Assembly (NCBI RefSeq): GCF_013179805.1 | Contig: NZ_SRRZ01000033.1 | Coordinates: 1 to 57,483 of the forward strand | DNA length: 57,483 nucleotides | Source of the DNA: Microcoleus asticus IPMA8 | Lineage (GTDB): Bacteria; Cyanobacteriota; Cyanobacteriia; Cyanobacteriales; Microcoleaceae | Direction: 5' to 3' | Shown: positions 9,719 to 18,268 of the stretch, piece after piece | How the letters are laid out: every line of letters begins with the position of its first letter | Numbering within the stretch: position 1 is the stretch's first letter | The notes under the pieces: model-generated | Databases searched by the model: none | Told to the model about the DNA's origin: nothing | The model's input: the letters and a program-made list of their open reading frames with translations, nothing else | Made by a program: the position numbers and the translations under genes

Positions 9719-9749
9719 GCAACGGAATTGCTAGGATAAATTCCGTTGC
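9719..9749 (+). terminator. Second 11-bp stem hairpin
   Basis: Perfect GCAACGGAATT inverted repeat with a 9-base loop, 14 bases after the previous hairpin. The two together look like a composite transcript end of the antiporter gene. Confidence 0.5.
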
Positions 9750-10354
9750 TTTCCCCGGTTCGGAAATACACTCGGTTTACCGTATTTTTCGGTAAGAATT
9801 TTATAGCGAATCTATAATACCAATTCGGTACTTTTCCCTTGCAGCAATTGGGCTTAATACATTAAGTAAATGGCTATCTTCCTTTGCTTGGCAATTCTAT
9901 GTAATGAGTTCTCGAACTCCAAGTTTAGCTTTATAGGCGGGCAGGATTCCCACCCCACAAGCTTTTAAACAGACAGCAGCTTATACCATTTGTGCTTTTA
10001 GATTAAAGGATTGGGAATGACTGATGACCGTCTGGTTTGGAGCTTACCTACAGTTGCATTATTGTTTTTTTAACTGGTATTAGCAAATATAAAAGTATAA
10101 ATAGAGACGGATAAAATTAAAACCTCTTTTCACTCCCCAAGTTTGTATTTTTACGGCTGCTGATTAAAAAATCATTCAACTCCTCATCATCATTAGCACC
10201 GACAACAGAAGTGCAATTAGGTGCGGAATGGGCGATCGGGAAGTAAATATGCCCAGAGGGCTTGACGATCGCGCCTCAAGTTAGACAATTTTTCGGCATA
10301 GGGGAAAATTTTGAGAATATGGTGATATATCTCCTCTAGTTCAATAAGGTAAAA
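9750..10354. other. Non-coding gap upstream of hydrolase
   Basis: About 600 bases with no credible reading frame on either strand and no tRNA-like fold that I could see. It must hold the promoter of the following hydrolase gene, but no boxes stand out. Confidence 0.4.
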
Positions 10355-12016
10355 ATGAGCATCAGACCAGCTTTCAGATGGTTTTCTTCGGTGGCGAGTG
10401 TTTTGGGTTCGATCGCGATGGGTACTTTCAGTGCTGTGACATCTACTGTAAAACCGGCAGAAACGGTTGTTGTTGTCCGCAAAGGTATTTTAGAATTGTC
10501 AATATCGGTTGCAGATTTGCGCGAACTCGCAGAAACAGGGAAAGTCCCCGAAAAACTGCAAGCTTACGCCAATCTCCTGTCCTCCGAACAGCGGAGTCAA
10601 ATCTTTCGAGCGCTGCAAGCAAAAATTCCCCTAAATGTAGTCGGCCTGAGCAACTTGCTAAATACCGGCATCGGCACTGCAATCCTGACGGATTTGACTA
10701 CAGTCATACCCAGGCGCGACGGTGCCGGTGTGGAAGCGCTGCGATCGGCTCTGGTGCTGGGAGCCAAAGCCCCGGAAGGCTTATCGGTATTGAGTTTCAT
10801 TGAATCTTATCCCAGCTCGCGCTTAGTGGTGGATCTCGATCGAGCTTTCGCTGTTTTGGGAAATTTGAACGTAAGTTTTTGGCAAACTCAGCGGTTTATG
10901 ACGGCGATCGCACCTCAGTTAGCAGCGGTTAAACCTGCCCTGAACCTGCCTTTCGACCCGAGCCAGCGCGGCCCTAATTGCGTGCGGGTAAGGGCGCTAG
11001 ATTTGAACGATAGCGCCCGCAATCGACCTATTCCGGTTGATGTCTACTGGTCGAGAGCTGCGACCGCCGACAAACCGACGATCGTCTTTTCTCACGGTTT
11101 GGGTTCTGTGCGCACGGATTTGCGCTACTTAGCCGAGCATTTGGCGTCTCACGGCTATGTGGTAGCAGCTTTAGAACATCCGGGAAGCAATGAAACGAAT
11201 ACTAATGCTGCGATCGCGGGTAAGTCTCCCTTGCTAGCTCCTCAAGAGTTTTTAGACCGTCCCAAAGACATCAGTTTTGTGCTCGACGAACTGACAAAAT
11301 TGAACCAAACTGATGATAATTTGCAGGGGAAAATCGCGATCGACCGATCGGTAATTATTGGCTATTCCTTCGGCGGCGCTACAGCCTTGTCCTTGGCCGG
11401 TGCCGAACTGCAATTGAGCGGACTCAAACAAAGGTGTCAGGGGGATTTGATGGGGTTCAGCTTGGGCGAAGGCATTCAGTGCGCCGCGGCCGCATTGCCT
11501 GCTGAACGCTATCAATTGCGGGATGCGAGGATTAAAAGGGCGATCGCCATGAATCCGATCGCATCATTATTATTTGGAGAAACGGGTTTAAGTGCAATTC
11601 AAATTCCCACCTTAATAGTAGCATCTTCTGCCGACAAAACAACTCCCGCCTTAGCCGAACAAATTGCCTGCTTTCCGAAAATTCCATCTCCTAAATGGCT
11701 AGTCGGTTTTGTAGGAGGAACCCACTTAAGCGTCAAAGATCCGAGTACAACTTTAGACCAAGTTCGCAGGCCTAGTACAGGAATTACTGGCGATGAACTT
11801 GTCGGCGACCAAGCTGTTAGCATACGCAATTATATTAAAGCTGTAAGTTTGGCCACGGCCGCTCAACTAACGGCAGAAGCTGACAAATATGCAGTTTTTC
11901 TAACATCAGAATACGCGCAATTTGCTTCCACACCGGCAATCCCTGTGCGGCTGGTAACAGAAATTTCCCCGGAAATTAATGCAGTCGTGCAAACTTTTAT
12001 TCAAGGGAATAAGTAG
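10355..12016 (+). CDS. DUF1400 alpha/beta hydrolase, exported
   Basis: Residues 1-36 look like a signal peptide (short basic start, hydrophobic stretch, then a small-residue site). Residues ~36-165 match the cyanobacterial DUF1400 N-terminal domain (VVVRKGILELSISVADL onward), which precedes an alpha/beta hydrolase domain. The hydrolase part has HGLGS as the oxyanion region, GYSFGG for the Ser nucleophile, the acid in SADKTTP and His in GGTHLS. It is probably a periplasmic or outer-envelope esterase/lipase; the natural substrate is unknown. The length, 553 residues, is typical for the family. It ends directly in a heptamer repeat array. Confidence 0.9.
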   Translation: MSIRPAFRWFSSVASVLGSIAMGTFSAVTSTVKPAETVVVVRKGILELSISVADLRELAETGKVPEKLQAYANLLSSEQRSQIFRALQAKIPLNVVGLSNLLNTGIGTAILTDLTTVIPRRDGAGVEALRSALVLGAKAPEGLSVLSFIESYPSSRLVVDLDRAFAVLGNLNVSFWQTQRFMTAIAPQLAAVKPALNLPFDPSQRGPNCVRVRALDLNDSARNRPIPVDVYWSRAATADKPTIVFSHGLGSVRTDLRYLAEHLASHGYVVAALEHPGSNETNTNAAIAGKSPLLAPQEFLDRPKDISFVLDELTKLNQTDDNLQGKIAIDRSVIIGYSFGGATALSLAGAELQLSGLKQRCQGDLMGFSLGEGIQCAAAALPAERYQLRDARIKRAIAMNPIASLLFGETGLSAIQIPTLIVASSADKTTPALAEQIACFPKIPSPKWLVGFVGGTHLSVKDPSTTLDQVRRPSTGITGDELVGDQAVSIRNYIKAVSLATAAQLTAEADKYAVFLTSEYAQFASTPAIPVRLVTEISPEINAVVQTFIQGNK

Positions 12017-12053
12017 TCATTAGTCATTAGTCATTAGTCATTAGTCATTAGCT
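12014..12053. repeat. AGTCATT heptamer tandem repeat
   Basis: About five head-to-tail copies of AGTCATT start within three bases of the hydrolase stop codon. It belongs to the short tandem heptamer class found through the window. Confidence 0.85.
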
Positions 12054-12419
12054 AATAACTAAGGGTTAAGACTTGTACTAAGACGGATAAACCGGGTTTT
12101 TCAACAGGAATTACACTTGCATATGTATATTTAGGGTGGGCAATGCCCACCTTATACCAATCCGCACTAAAAACCCCTTTATAAGACTCGGCGATTGAAA
12201 TCGCACTCTGCACTTGCCTGTCGTCCCTCTCTGCGGACTAATAAATAAAGGAAATATTTAAGCCGGGTGTCGTATTGCGACCTAGCAGCCTTTCCTTTTG
12301 TGTGCGCCGCCGCTTAGACCCAGGGTGTATGTTTCTTCTTAAGCTGTTTCTGATATATTTTGTCCGTGCAAGGGCAAAATATAACAAAGCGCTTTCACAA
12401 ACTCTACTCCCAAACTGCC
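12054..12419. other. Gap with small palindrome
   Basis: A 17-base hairpin GGTGGGCA-A-TGCCCACC at 12135-12151 is the only structure I can point to. It resembles a dispersed palindrome common in filamentous cyanobacteria. No gene is seen. Confidence 0.4.
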
Positions 12420-12644
12420 ATGCCTAAAAAAAATTTTATCCCGCTGTTGCTGCTGTTTGCAGTCCTGTTTACCCTTTACGGTGACACTTTAACTTTTCTC
12501 CCCAAACCTGTAAGAGATACTAGCGTAGCAAGTCGAAAGTTCTTCGTCGGGTTGTGGCCGAATTGGCTGAGACCGAGAGATTTCAACGAGCAAAGGCAAC
12601 AGGATATTGATAAATTGCAAAAAAGTCCTAGTCCCAGTCCCTAG
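12420..12644 (+). CDS. Small membrane protein, unknown function
   Basis: A 75-residue frame that starts MPKKNFIPLLLLFAVLF, giving one N-terminal transmembrane helix or signal anchor, followed by a basic, soluble tail ending in Ser-Pro repeats. The ATG at 12420 lacks a clear ribosome site. The frame is open upstream to a TTG at 12360 with no hydrophobic or conserved content there, so I prefer the ATG. No family recognised. The membrane segment and base composition suggest it is real, but it could be spurious. Confidence 0.5.
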   Translation: MPKKNFIPLLLLFAVLFTLYGDTLTFLPKPVRDTSVASRKFFVGLWPNWLRPRDFNEQRQQDIDKLQKSPSPSP

Positions 12645-12701
12645 TTTTGATTTACTAACAAGAAACCAAGTTTCTCTAACAATACCTAGCCATTTTCTTG
12701 T

Positions 12702-12748
12702 AGGTTGAGTTAAGCAAAGCGAACCCTACGCTTCGCTTCGCCCAACCT
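12702..12748. repeat. Interspersed hairpin repeat
   Basis: AGGTTG and AAGCGAA arms pair with TTCGCTT and CAACCT across a short loop. Palindromes of this GGTTGGG/AAGCGAA type are dispersed in Oscillatoriales genomes. A second small palindrome, GGTGCGCA-G-TGCGCACC, follows at 12842-12858. Both lie between the small membrane protein and ilvC, which converge here. Confidence 0.6.
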
Positions 12749-12939
12749 TACAATTTTAGATTTTAGATGAGAGATTTTTTATCGACTCTCTAATCTGTAA
12801 TCGATTAAACTTAAGATTTGAGATTTTCCTCCAAGCGGTAAGGTGCGCAGTGCGCACCCTACATAATTAGGTTCTGCGTTCAGGACTGTTTTAGATTGGT
12901 TGTCCCATCTAAAATCTAAAATCTAAAATCTAAAATTGA

Positions 12940-13938
12940 TTAAGCGTGCTTTTTCAACCAGCTAAACATAGCTCGCAAATCTTTACCAACTTCTTCAATA
13001 GGATGTTCTGCTTCCTGACGGCGCATGGAGGTAAAGCCCGGTTTGCCGGCTTGGTTTTCCAGAACGAATTCGCGGGCAAATTGGCCGGATTGAATTTCGC
13101 TGAGAATTTTGCGCATTTCGGCGCGGGTTTGATCCGTGACGATGCGGGGGCCGCGAGTTAAATCGCCGTATTCTGCGGTATTGGAGATGCTGTCGCGCAT
13201 TTTGGCGAGGCCTCCTTCTACTACTAAGTCAACGATAAGTTTAACTTCGTGCAAACATTCAAAATAAGCTAATTCCGGTTGGTATCCGGCGTCAACTAAA
13301 GTTTCAAATCCAGCTTTAATTAATGCGCTCAAACCGCCGCACAAAACTACTTGTTCGCCAAAAAGATCCGTTTCTGTTTCTTCGCGGAAAGTCGTTTCAA
13401 GGATGCCGGCTCTGGTGCCGCCGATACCTTTAGCATAGGCCATTGCCCGATCGCGCGCTTGACCGGAAGCATCTTGATATACTGCAAACAAACTAGGAAC
13501 ACCTTCCCCTTGTTCGTAAGTCCGCCGCACCAAGTGTCCGGGGCCTTTGGGGGCAACCATTACTACGTCTACATTGGCAGGGGGAACAACTTGGCCGAAG
13601 TGAATGTTAAAACCGTGAGCAAATGCTAAAACATTTCCTTCTGAAAGGTTCGGTTCGATTTGTTCTTTGTAAATAGTTTTTTGAACTTCATCGGGCAATA
13701 AAATCATGATGAAGTCAGCGGCGGCGGCTGCTTTGTCTACCGGGTGAACTGTTAAACCCGCGTCGGTTGCTTTGGCGGCAGATTTGCTACCGGGATACAA
13801 ACCGACAACGACATTCATGCCGCTGTCTTTGAGGTTGAGGGCGTGGGCGTGTCCTTGGGAACCGTAGCCGATGATAGCAATCGTTTTGTTGGCTAAGAGG
13901 TCTAGGTTCGCGTCGGTGTCGTAATACATACGGGCCAT
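12940..13938 (-). CDS. ilvC: Ketol-acid reductoisomerase
   Basis: Second enzyme of valine, leucine and isoleucine synthesis: Mg2+-dependent alkyl shift plus NADPH reduction of acetolactate or acetohydroxybutyrate. The N-terminal Rossmann part has GYGSQGHAHALNL. The reaction-site segments AHGFNIHFGQ, the DLFGEQVVLCGG helix and the FECLHEVKLIVDL metal-site helix follow in order, as in class I enzymes. From ATG 13938 it is 332 residues, the usual class I length. That ATG has a strong AGGAGA site upstream; the frame is open 17 codons further but without such a site. Confidence 0.97.
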   Translation of the reverse strand: MARMYYDTDANLDLLANKTIAIIGYGSQGHAHALNLKDSGMNVVVGLYPGSKSAAKATDAGLTVHPVDKAAAAADFIMILLPDEVQKTIYKEQIEPNLSEGNVLAFAHGFNIHFGQVVPPANVDVVMVAPKGPGHLVRRTYEQGEGVPSLFAVYQDASGQARDRAMAYAKGIGGTRAGILETTFREETETDLFGEQVVLCGGLSALIKAGFETLVDAGYQPELAYFECLHEVKLIVDLVVEGGLAKMRDSISNTAEYGDLTRGPRIVTDQTRAEMRKILSEIQSGQFAREFVLENQAGKPGFTSMRRQEAEHPIEEVGKDLRAMFSWLKKHA

Positions 13939-14154
13939 AGTGCTTGTCTCCTGAGATGCAAATTGGGTGATATACTGCAAAACTCTCATTTTATCAAAGT
14001 AGGGTACTTTTTTTTGCAGAATTTTTCAGATTAAGATTTCGACGGGGGAAAATAAAGGGCGATCGTCCTGAATTTAGCAGGCTTTGTCGCCGAGTCTGCG
14101 ATCGTCAAATATAATTGTTAATAGCGTGCTGTGCATTTGGAAAAACCTCACATC

Positions 14155-14261
14155 TTGCACCATTCTCAAGAACAGGCAAGATGCCTGTTTCACAAAGAGT
14201 GAATTTTCTCGCTTCACAGGCATCTTGCCTGTTCATAAAAAGCTGATTGAGAATGGTGCAA
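14155..14261. mobile_element. MITE-like element with 15-bp terminal repeats
   Basis: Perfect 15-bp terminal inverted repeats TTGCACCATTCTCAA (14155-14169 and 14247-14261), flanked on both sides by CATC, a possible 4-bp target duplication. Inside, two copies of an AACAGGCA...TGCCTGTT hairpin are arranged inverted to each other, so the 107-bp unit can fold end to end. It has no coding capacity, so any movement would need a transposase supplied elsewhere. It sits about 40 bases upstream of the VOC gene start. Confidence 0.65.
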
Positions 14262-14297
14262 CATCTCAGACAAACGCAACTAACTAACTTTTTTAAG

Positions 14298-14684
14298 ATG
14301 AAAATAAAAGCAATACATCATGTCGCGATTATTTGCTCGGATTACGAAGCGTCGAAGAAATTTTATGTAGAAATCTTAGGATGTTCCATTATCAAAGAAA
14401 CTTTCCGAACCGAGAGGAATTCTTACAAACTAGATTTGCGAGTCGGCAACGGCGACACCATTGAGCTTTTCTCATTTCCCCATCCTCCTGAAAGAGTTAA
14501 CAATCCTGAAGCTTGCGGTTTGAGACATTTAGCTTTTGCAGTTGAGGACATAGAAGCATCCGTTGCTTACTTAAAATCCCAACAAGTAGAAGTAGAAGAA
14601 ATTCGCTTTGACGAGATTACTGAAAAACGGTTTACCTTTTTTAGAGATCCAGACAACTTACCGTTAGAAATTTATGAACTTTAG
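14298..14684 (+). CDS. VOC (glyoxalase-like) family protein
   Basis: A 128-residue vicinal-oxygen-chelate protein. It starts IKAIHHVAIICSDYEASKKFY (one His metal ligand), has an internal GDTIELFSF strand with a Glu, then GLRHLAFAV (second His) and ends NLPLEIYEL (Glu). These are four metal-ligand positions in two beta-alpha-beta-beta-beta modules. It resembles the GloA2/YaeR group rather than classical GloA. Substrate unknown. The frame runs back to 14247 inside the MITE-like element; the family start is clearly the ATG at 14298. It precedes the EEP membrane gene by 42 bases on the same strand. Confidence 0.88.
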   Translation: MKIKAIHHVAIICSDYEASKKFYVEILGCSIIKETFRTERNSYKLDLRVGNGDTIELFSFPHPPERVNNPEACGLRHLAFAVEDIEASVAYLKSQQVEVEEIRFDEITEKRFTFFRDPDNLPLEIYEL

Positions 14685-14726
14685 AGCAACAGCCCAGGTA
14701 AAAAAGCTTAGCAAGAAAGGGAAATA

Positions 14727-16019
14727 ATGGACAGTATTATCAGAAACACAATCACGATCGGATTGCCTGCTTTAATGCTATTTATAGCTATAGCAGCTAC
14801 AGGTAAAACAGGTGACGCAGCCGTTTGGTCGGGTTTGGTCAAAGTAGGCGGTTCCTTTGGTATGCTGATCGGTTTAGGTGTGTTGGTATTTGTAGGATTT
14901 GTTGCCAATTCGTTTAGTTATTTTGTGATAGATAGCTTGCTGGTGAGATTTTATCAAAAGCGGCGAGAGTTAGAACAGCCAGAACAACTGGTAATAGAAA
15001 TTGATAAATTGCCGATTACCAACGACCTCAAAATTAAGCTGAAATGGGCGGTAATGCACAGCATACCCAACAAAAACCTTAGCTTAAAGCACGTAATTTT
15101 AAAATGGTTTATTATCGCAGCAACTGTAAATGCCCTATTTTCAATAGTCGGTTATTTAGGAAAAATAAACATTTTTTTTGAATTGAGTTCTCATTTTAAA
15201 CTACAATATCTGCTGGTTAGTTTCTCTACTTTGATATTCTTCGCTCTGGTGCGCTCAAAAAAAAGATGGTTGCTGGTGAGCGCATTTTGCATTATCATTA
15301 ATTTGGCGGAAATTGTTCCTTGGTACTTTCCAGCGCCAGCATTTGCAGGAGCAACTCCCGCACAAAACTTGCGGATTTTGCATTCAAATGTTTTAACGAA
15401 TAACCGACGCTATTCTGAGGTGATATCGCTGGTAAAAGCAGAACAACCTGATATCGCGGTTTTTGTAGAAGTCAACCCGTCTTGGGCAAAAGAATTAGCG
15501 GTTTTAAGCGAGATATTTCCTTACTCTTGCCGTTATCAAGAATCTGAGAGATTTGGCAGTGCCATCTACAGCAAGCTGCCTTTAGAAAATACTTCTGTTA
15601 AAGCCTTTTCCAAGCAAAGAAAGAGCTTGTTGGCGGATGTTCAATTTCAAGGTAAAATCATTTCTCTGATTCTTGCTCATCCGACTGTGCCGATCAAACA
15701 GCACAGTTTTATCGATCGCAACCAACAGCTAACAGCCATCGGCGAGTATGCAGCCCAAGTAAAAAATCCGCTAATTGTGGTTGGGGATTTCAATACCACA
15801 ATGTGGTCGCCATTCTACAAAAATATGGTAAAAACCGGAAACCTGCGAAATGCGCGATCGGGCTTTGGCATTTTACCGACTTGGCCGACTTTTATGCCGC
15901 TGGCTTATATTCCGATCGATCACTTTCTAGTCAGCAAAGAAATAGGTGTTTTGAAAATTCGTACTGGCCGAAATGTTGGTTCGGATCATTTGCCATTAAT
16001 TACAGATTTGGTCATTTGA
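14727..16019 (+). CDS. Membrane-anchored EEP-family phosphatase/nuclease
   Basis: The C-terminal part (about residues 215-430) is an endonuclease/exonuclease/phosphatase domain: LRILHSNVL with the metal-site Asn, FVEVNP with the catalytic Glu, VVGDFNTT with Asp and Asn, IDHFLVS, and the final SDHLPL His pair. Ahead of it lie two or three hydrophobic helices (about residues 140-205), usual for EEP membrane proteins. In addition, residues 1-110 hold two more hydrophobic segments and a basic stretch that look like a separate small membrane protein fused in front. The active site probably faces the periplasm. Its last 230 bases recur at 20954-21186. AAGAAAGGGAAA provides a plausible ribosome site. 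Confidence 0.88.
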   Translation: MDSIIRNTITIGLPALMLFIAIAATGKTGDAAVWSGLVKVGGSFGMLIGLGVLVFVGFVANSFSYFVIDSLLVRFYQKRRELEQPEQLVIEIDKLPITNDLKIKLKWAVMHSIPNKNLSLKHVILKWFIIAATVNALFSIVGYLGKINIFFELSSHFKLQYLLVSFSTLIFFALVRSKKRWLLVSAFCIIINLAEIVPWYFPAPAFAGATPAQNLRILHSNVLTNNRRYSEVISLVKAEQPDIAVFVEVNPSWAKELAVLSEIFPYSCRYQESERFGSAIYSKLPLENTSVKAFSKQRKSLLADVQFQGKIISLILAHPTVPIKQHSFIDRNQQLTAIGEYAAQVKNPLIVVGDFNTTMWSPFYKNMVKTGNLRNARSGFGILPTWPTFMPLAYIPIDHFLVSKEIGVLKIRTGRNVGSDHLPLITDLVI

Positions 16020-16055
16020 AAACAGGATTTGATATTTCCTAACAAATTATTGATT
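15787..16055 (+). repeat. 269-bp direct repeat, left copy
   Basis: Aligns without gaps to 20954-21222 (offset 5167). Over the ~230 coding bases I count 18 differences. It covers the last 78 codons of the EEP gene and 36 bases beyond. On the minus strand those bases plus the overlap read as a copy of the C-terminal tail of the dynamin gene (ending TKSVINGK, stop). This left copy keeps the EEP residues intact, while its dynamin tail has drifted. Confidence 0.92.
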
Positions 16056-16258
16056 CACTTAGGACTAAAGTTAACTGGCAGCATAAAAGTCGATTCCAGT
16101 GTGCCATTTGGTCTTAGTCCTAAAAGTAACAACAATGCGAATTTTTGACCTTCAACCGTGATATCCGAAACAGGTTCAAACGAGAGCGCTTTCCTATAGA
16201 AATCCTGGGAGCGATCGGCATCTTTCACCATCAATGCAATGGCTCGAATTTTTTGCAT
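16056..16258 (-). pseudogene. VOC-protein N-terminal fragment
   Basis: The frame opens MQKIRAIALMVKDADRSQDFYR and continues SFEPVSDITVEG, a typical first beta-alpha unit of a VOC protein. After about residue 37 it turns into unrelated sequence and stops at the boundary of the 269-bp repeat. Full family members need ~130-150 residues, so the second half is missing. Truncated remnant, probably not functional. Confidence 0.7.
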
Positions 16259-16276
16259 TTGTATAGGGGCATTATT

Positions 16277-16420
16277 CAACAACTTTCGAGTGCTTTATCT
16301 AAACTCCAGGCAGCTCCGATCGCAGCCAGATGCGAAAAAACTTGGGGAAGATTTCCCAATTCCTCGCCGCTAGGCTACGTTTGCTCGGCCTCAAGTCTAG
16401 ATGTGCTAATTAATACAAAA
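16277..16420 (-). pseudogene. GH15 glucoamylase-like C-terminal remnant
   Basis: Reading the minus strand gives LEAEQT, a TAG stop (16376-16378), then PSGEELGNLPQVFSHLAAIG and AAWSLD before a TGA at 16277. Bacterial glycoside hydrolase 15 proteins end with a closely similar GE.LGNFPQ.FSH motif preceded by an AEQ.DP segment, so the TAG replaces one codon of a recognisable gene end. Only ~45 codons remain; the ~550 residues upstream are absent and the aldo/keto reductase gene begins there instead. A dead fragment. Confidence 0.7.
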
Positions 16421-16424
16421 GCAC

Positions 16425-17489
16425 TTATCCTAGCCACGATGGGTTCATTGCGGTACTGTCAAATTGGTTGGTAGTTTTATACAGTTCGTATTGCCCTTTT
16501 GCCGCCGCCTCGCGAGTGCGATTCAGCATCGCCGCAACTTGTGCTCGATCCATCGGCTTAAACGTGCGAGCGGCCTCAAACGCTTGATCGAGGAGTTGCA
16601 TACTATCAATGCCAGTAATCACAACTGAAGTAGGCAGATTCATCGCATAGTGGAGACATTCGATCGGACTTACTGTATTGCTTCTAAGCACGTAAGGGTC
16701 GCCCATAGATTTCATCCCCAATACACCTATTTGGTTCTTCACCAGCACCGGCAGAACTTGTTGCTCAAAACTTCTAAAATGAGCATCCATCACGTTTAGC
16801 GGCATCTGTACCGCGTCAAAACGGAAATTGTTTTGAGCGGCAATTTCCAGCACTCGTAGATGAACCAAAGGGTCTTTGTGTCCTGTAAACCCGATGTAGC
16901 GAATCTTGCCCGCCTTCTGCGCTTCTACTACGGCTTCCATAGCGCCGCCGGGAGCAAAAATGCGATCCGGGTCTTCCATCCGAATAATTTCGTGATGCTG
17001 CATCAGGTCGATGCGATCGGTCTGCAACGCCTTCAGCGACTCGTCAATCTGCATCATAGCAGCGCCCTTCGTGCGGCCGTCAATCTTGGTCATCAGGAAG
17101 GCCTTTTGCCGGTAGCCATCCTTCAGCGCTTGCCCCATCCAGCGGTGGCTGCGTCCGTTGTGATAATCCCAGGAGTTGTCCATGAAATTGATGCCGCGGT
17201 CGATCGCACTGCGAATGAGCTTAATACTTTCTTGCTCCTCTCGAAGCCGTCCGATATGGTGTCCCCCCAAGCCGATCGCAGACACTCGCTCTCCCGTGCG
17301 TCCCAGCGTCCTGTAACTCATCTCGCCGCTTTGGGTTTGAGCTTGGGCAACTGCACTTTCAGCGTATACTTGGGTCGGTTCATCTTGAGCTAACAAAGGT
17401 TTGAAAAACCCTTCGGAAGCTGCCAGCCCTGCTGCAACTAAACCCGAAGCAGAAGTTACTTTTAACAAATTGCGTCTGCTGATATTCAT
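16425..17489 (-). CDS. Tat-exported aldo/keto reductase
   Basis: NAD(P)H-dependent oxidoreductase of the AKR superfamily with a twin-arginine leader (SRRNLLK, hydrophobic stretch, then a small-residue site), so the folded enzyme is probably exported. The AKR tetrad is present: Asp in INFMDNS, Tyr in WDYHNG, Lys in LMTKIDG and His in LMQHHE. From ATG 17489 (AAGGAG upstream) it is 354 residues; 25 upstream codons are open but unneeded. The substrate is unknown. It lies within the block bounded by the 269-bp repeats and follows the DUF1772-like gene by 71 bases, probably in one transcript. Confidence 0.9.
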   Translation of the reverse strand: MNISRRNLLKVTSASGLVAAGLAASEGFFKPLLAQDEPTQVYAESAVAQAQTQSGEMSYRTLGRTGERVSAIGLGGHHIGRLREEQESIKLIRSAIDRGINFMDNSWDYHNGRSHRWMGQALKDGYRQKAFLMTKIDGRTKGAAMMQIDESLKALQTDRIDLMQHHEIIRMEDPDRIFAPGGAMEAVVEAQKAGKIRYIGFTGHKDPLVHLRVLEIAAQNNFRFDAVQMPLNVMDAHFRSFEQQVLPVLVKNQIGVLGMKSMGDPYVLRSNTVSPIECLHYAMNLPTSVVITGIDSMQLLDQAFEAARTFKPMDRAQVAAMLNRTREAAAKGQYELYKTTNQFDSTAMNPSWLG

Positions 17490-17560
17490 AAATTTCTCCT
17501 TGTAATTCCGTGTGGTTTGAGGATGTTGCAAAAACACTTTTGATGCTGGGCTGCAACCTG

Positions 17561-18085
17561 TCATCTAGTTAGTTGCGCGATTTCAGGAGTGAGGCGATGA
17601 TCGTGCGGACGATTCGGCGAAGTCTCACCCAGTAAAGAAATCAGCAGCGCACTGAACCCGATTAAACTAAGAACGAAGTTTGCAGCGTGTGCAGATTCCC
17701 ACTGGCTACGCAGCCGCAGCCAGTCCGATGGTATAGATTGAGGGGTTGCCTGCTCAATTACAACATTCACAGGCTCGATGAATAGGAAGAAGACCACCGG
17801 GAAAGCCAGCGCCAAGCAGATTGTGCCAATTAATGTCCAGTAAAAAACTTGTCGGTGTTTGCGGACAAGGAACGTTAATACGGCTGCCGAGGTCAGCATC
17901 CCAAGCGTGATGAACGCACCCGGACCGGGCATTCCAAAGTATCGGTACAGAGTATTTTGGAGCGTCACGTAGAGCGGCCCGTCATACTGCATTTTGGCTG
18001 GCAGTTCTAACGCATGGGAGAACTCCAAACCCATGAAAAGTGCAACAAGAATAATAGTAATAAAGCGCCAAATTCTCAGAAACAC
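17561..18085 (-). CDS. DUF1772-like four-helix membrane protein
   Basis: 174 residues with about four membrane segments. An N-terminal helix is followed by FSHALELPAKM, a conserved His-bearing loop, and a W...R..WE.AH.ANF motif precedes the last helix. This arrangement fits the DUF1772/anthrone-oxygenase-like family. Members are often near oxidoreductases, but their reaction in bacteria is not established. Lies upstream of the Tat aldo/keto reductase on the same strand. Confidence 0.75.
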   Translation of the reverse strand: MFLRIWRFITIILVALFMGLEFSHALELPAKMQYDGPLYVTLQNTLYRYFGMPGPGAFITLGMLTSAAVLTFLVRKHRQVFYWTLIGTICLALAFPVVFFLFIEPVNVVIEQATPQSIPSDWLRLRSQWESAHAANFVLSLIGFSALLISLLGETSPNRPHDHRLTPEIAQLTR

Positions 18086-18268
18086 GGTTAATCCTCTTCT
18101 GTTTCATAAAGTAGTTTGTAGGCATTGCCCATAAATCCTTCAAAGTTTAGCGTTTACTACTCTCTTGCGTTAATGACTGGGTAAGCAAAACTGGGCGATA
18201 TCCGTGAAAGCAGAGCTAAACTTTTACTTTTCCCAACCTCTATCTCAAAGCATCGCCCTCTATTCCTT

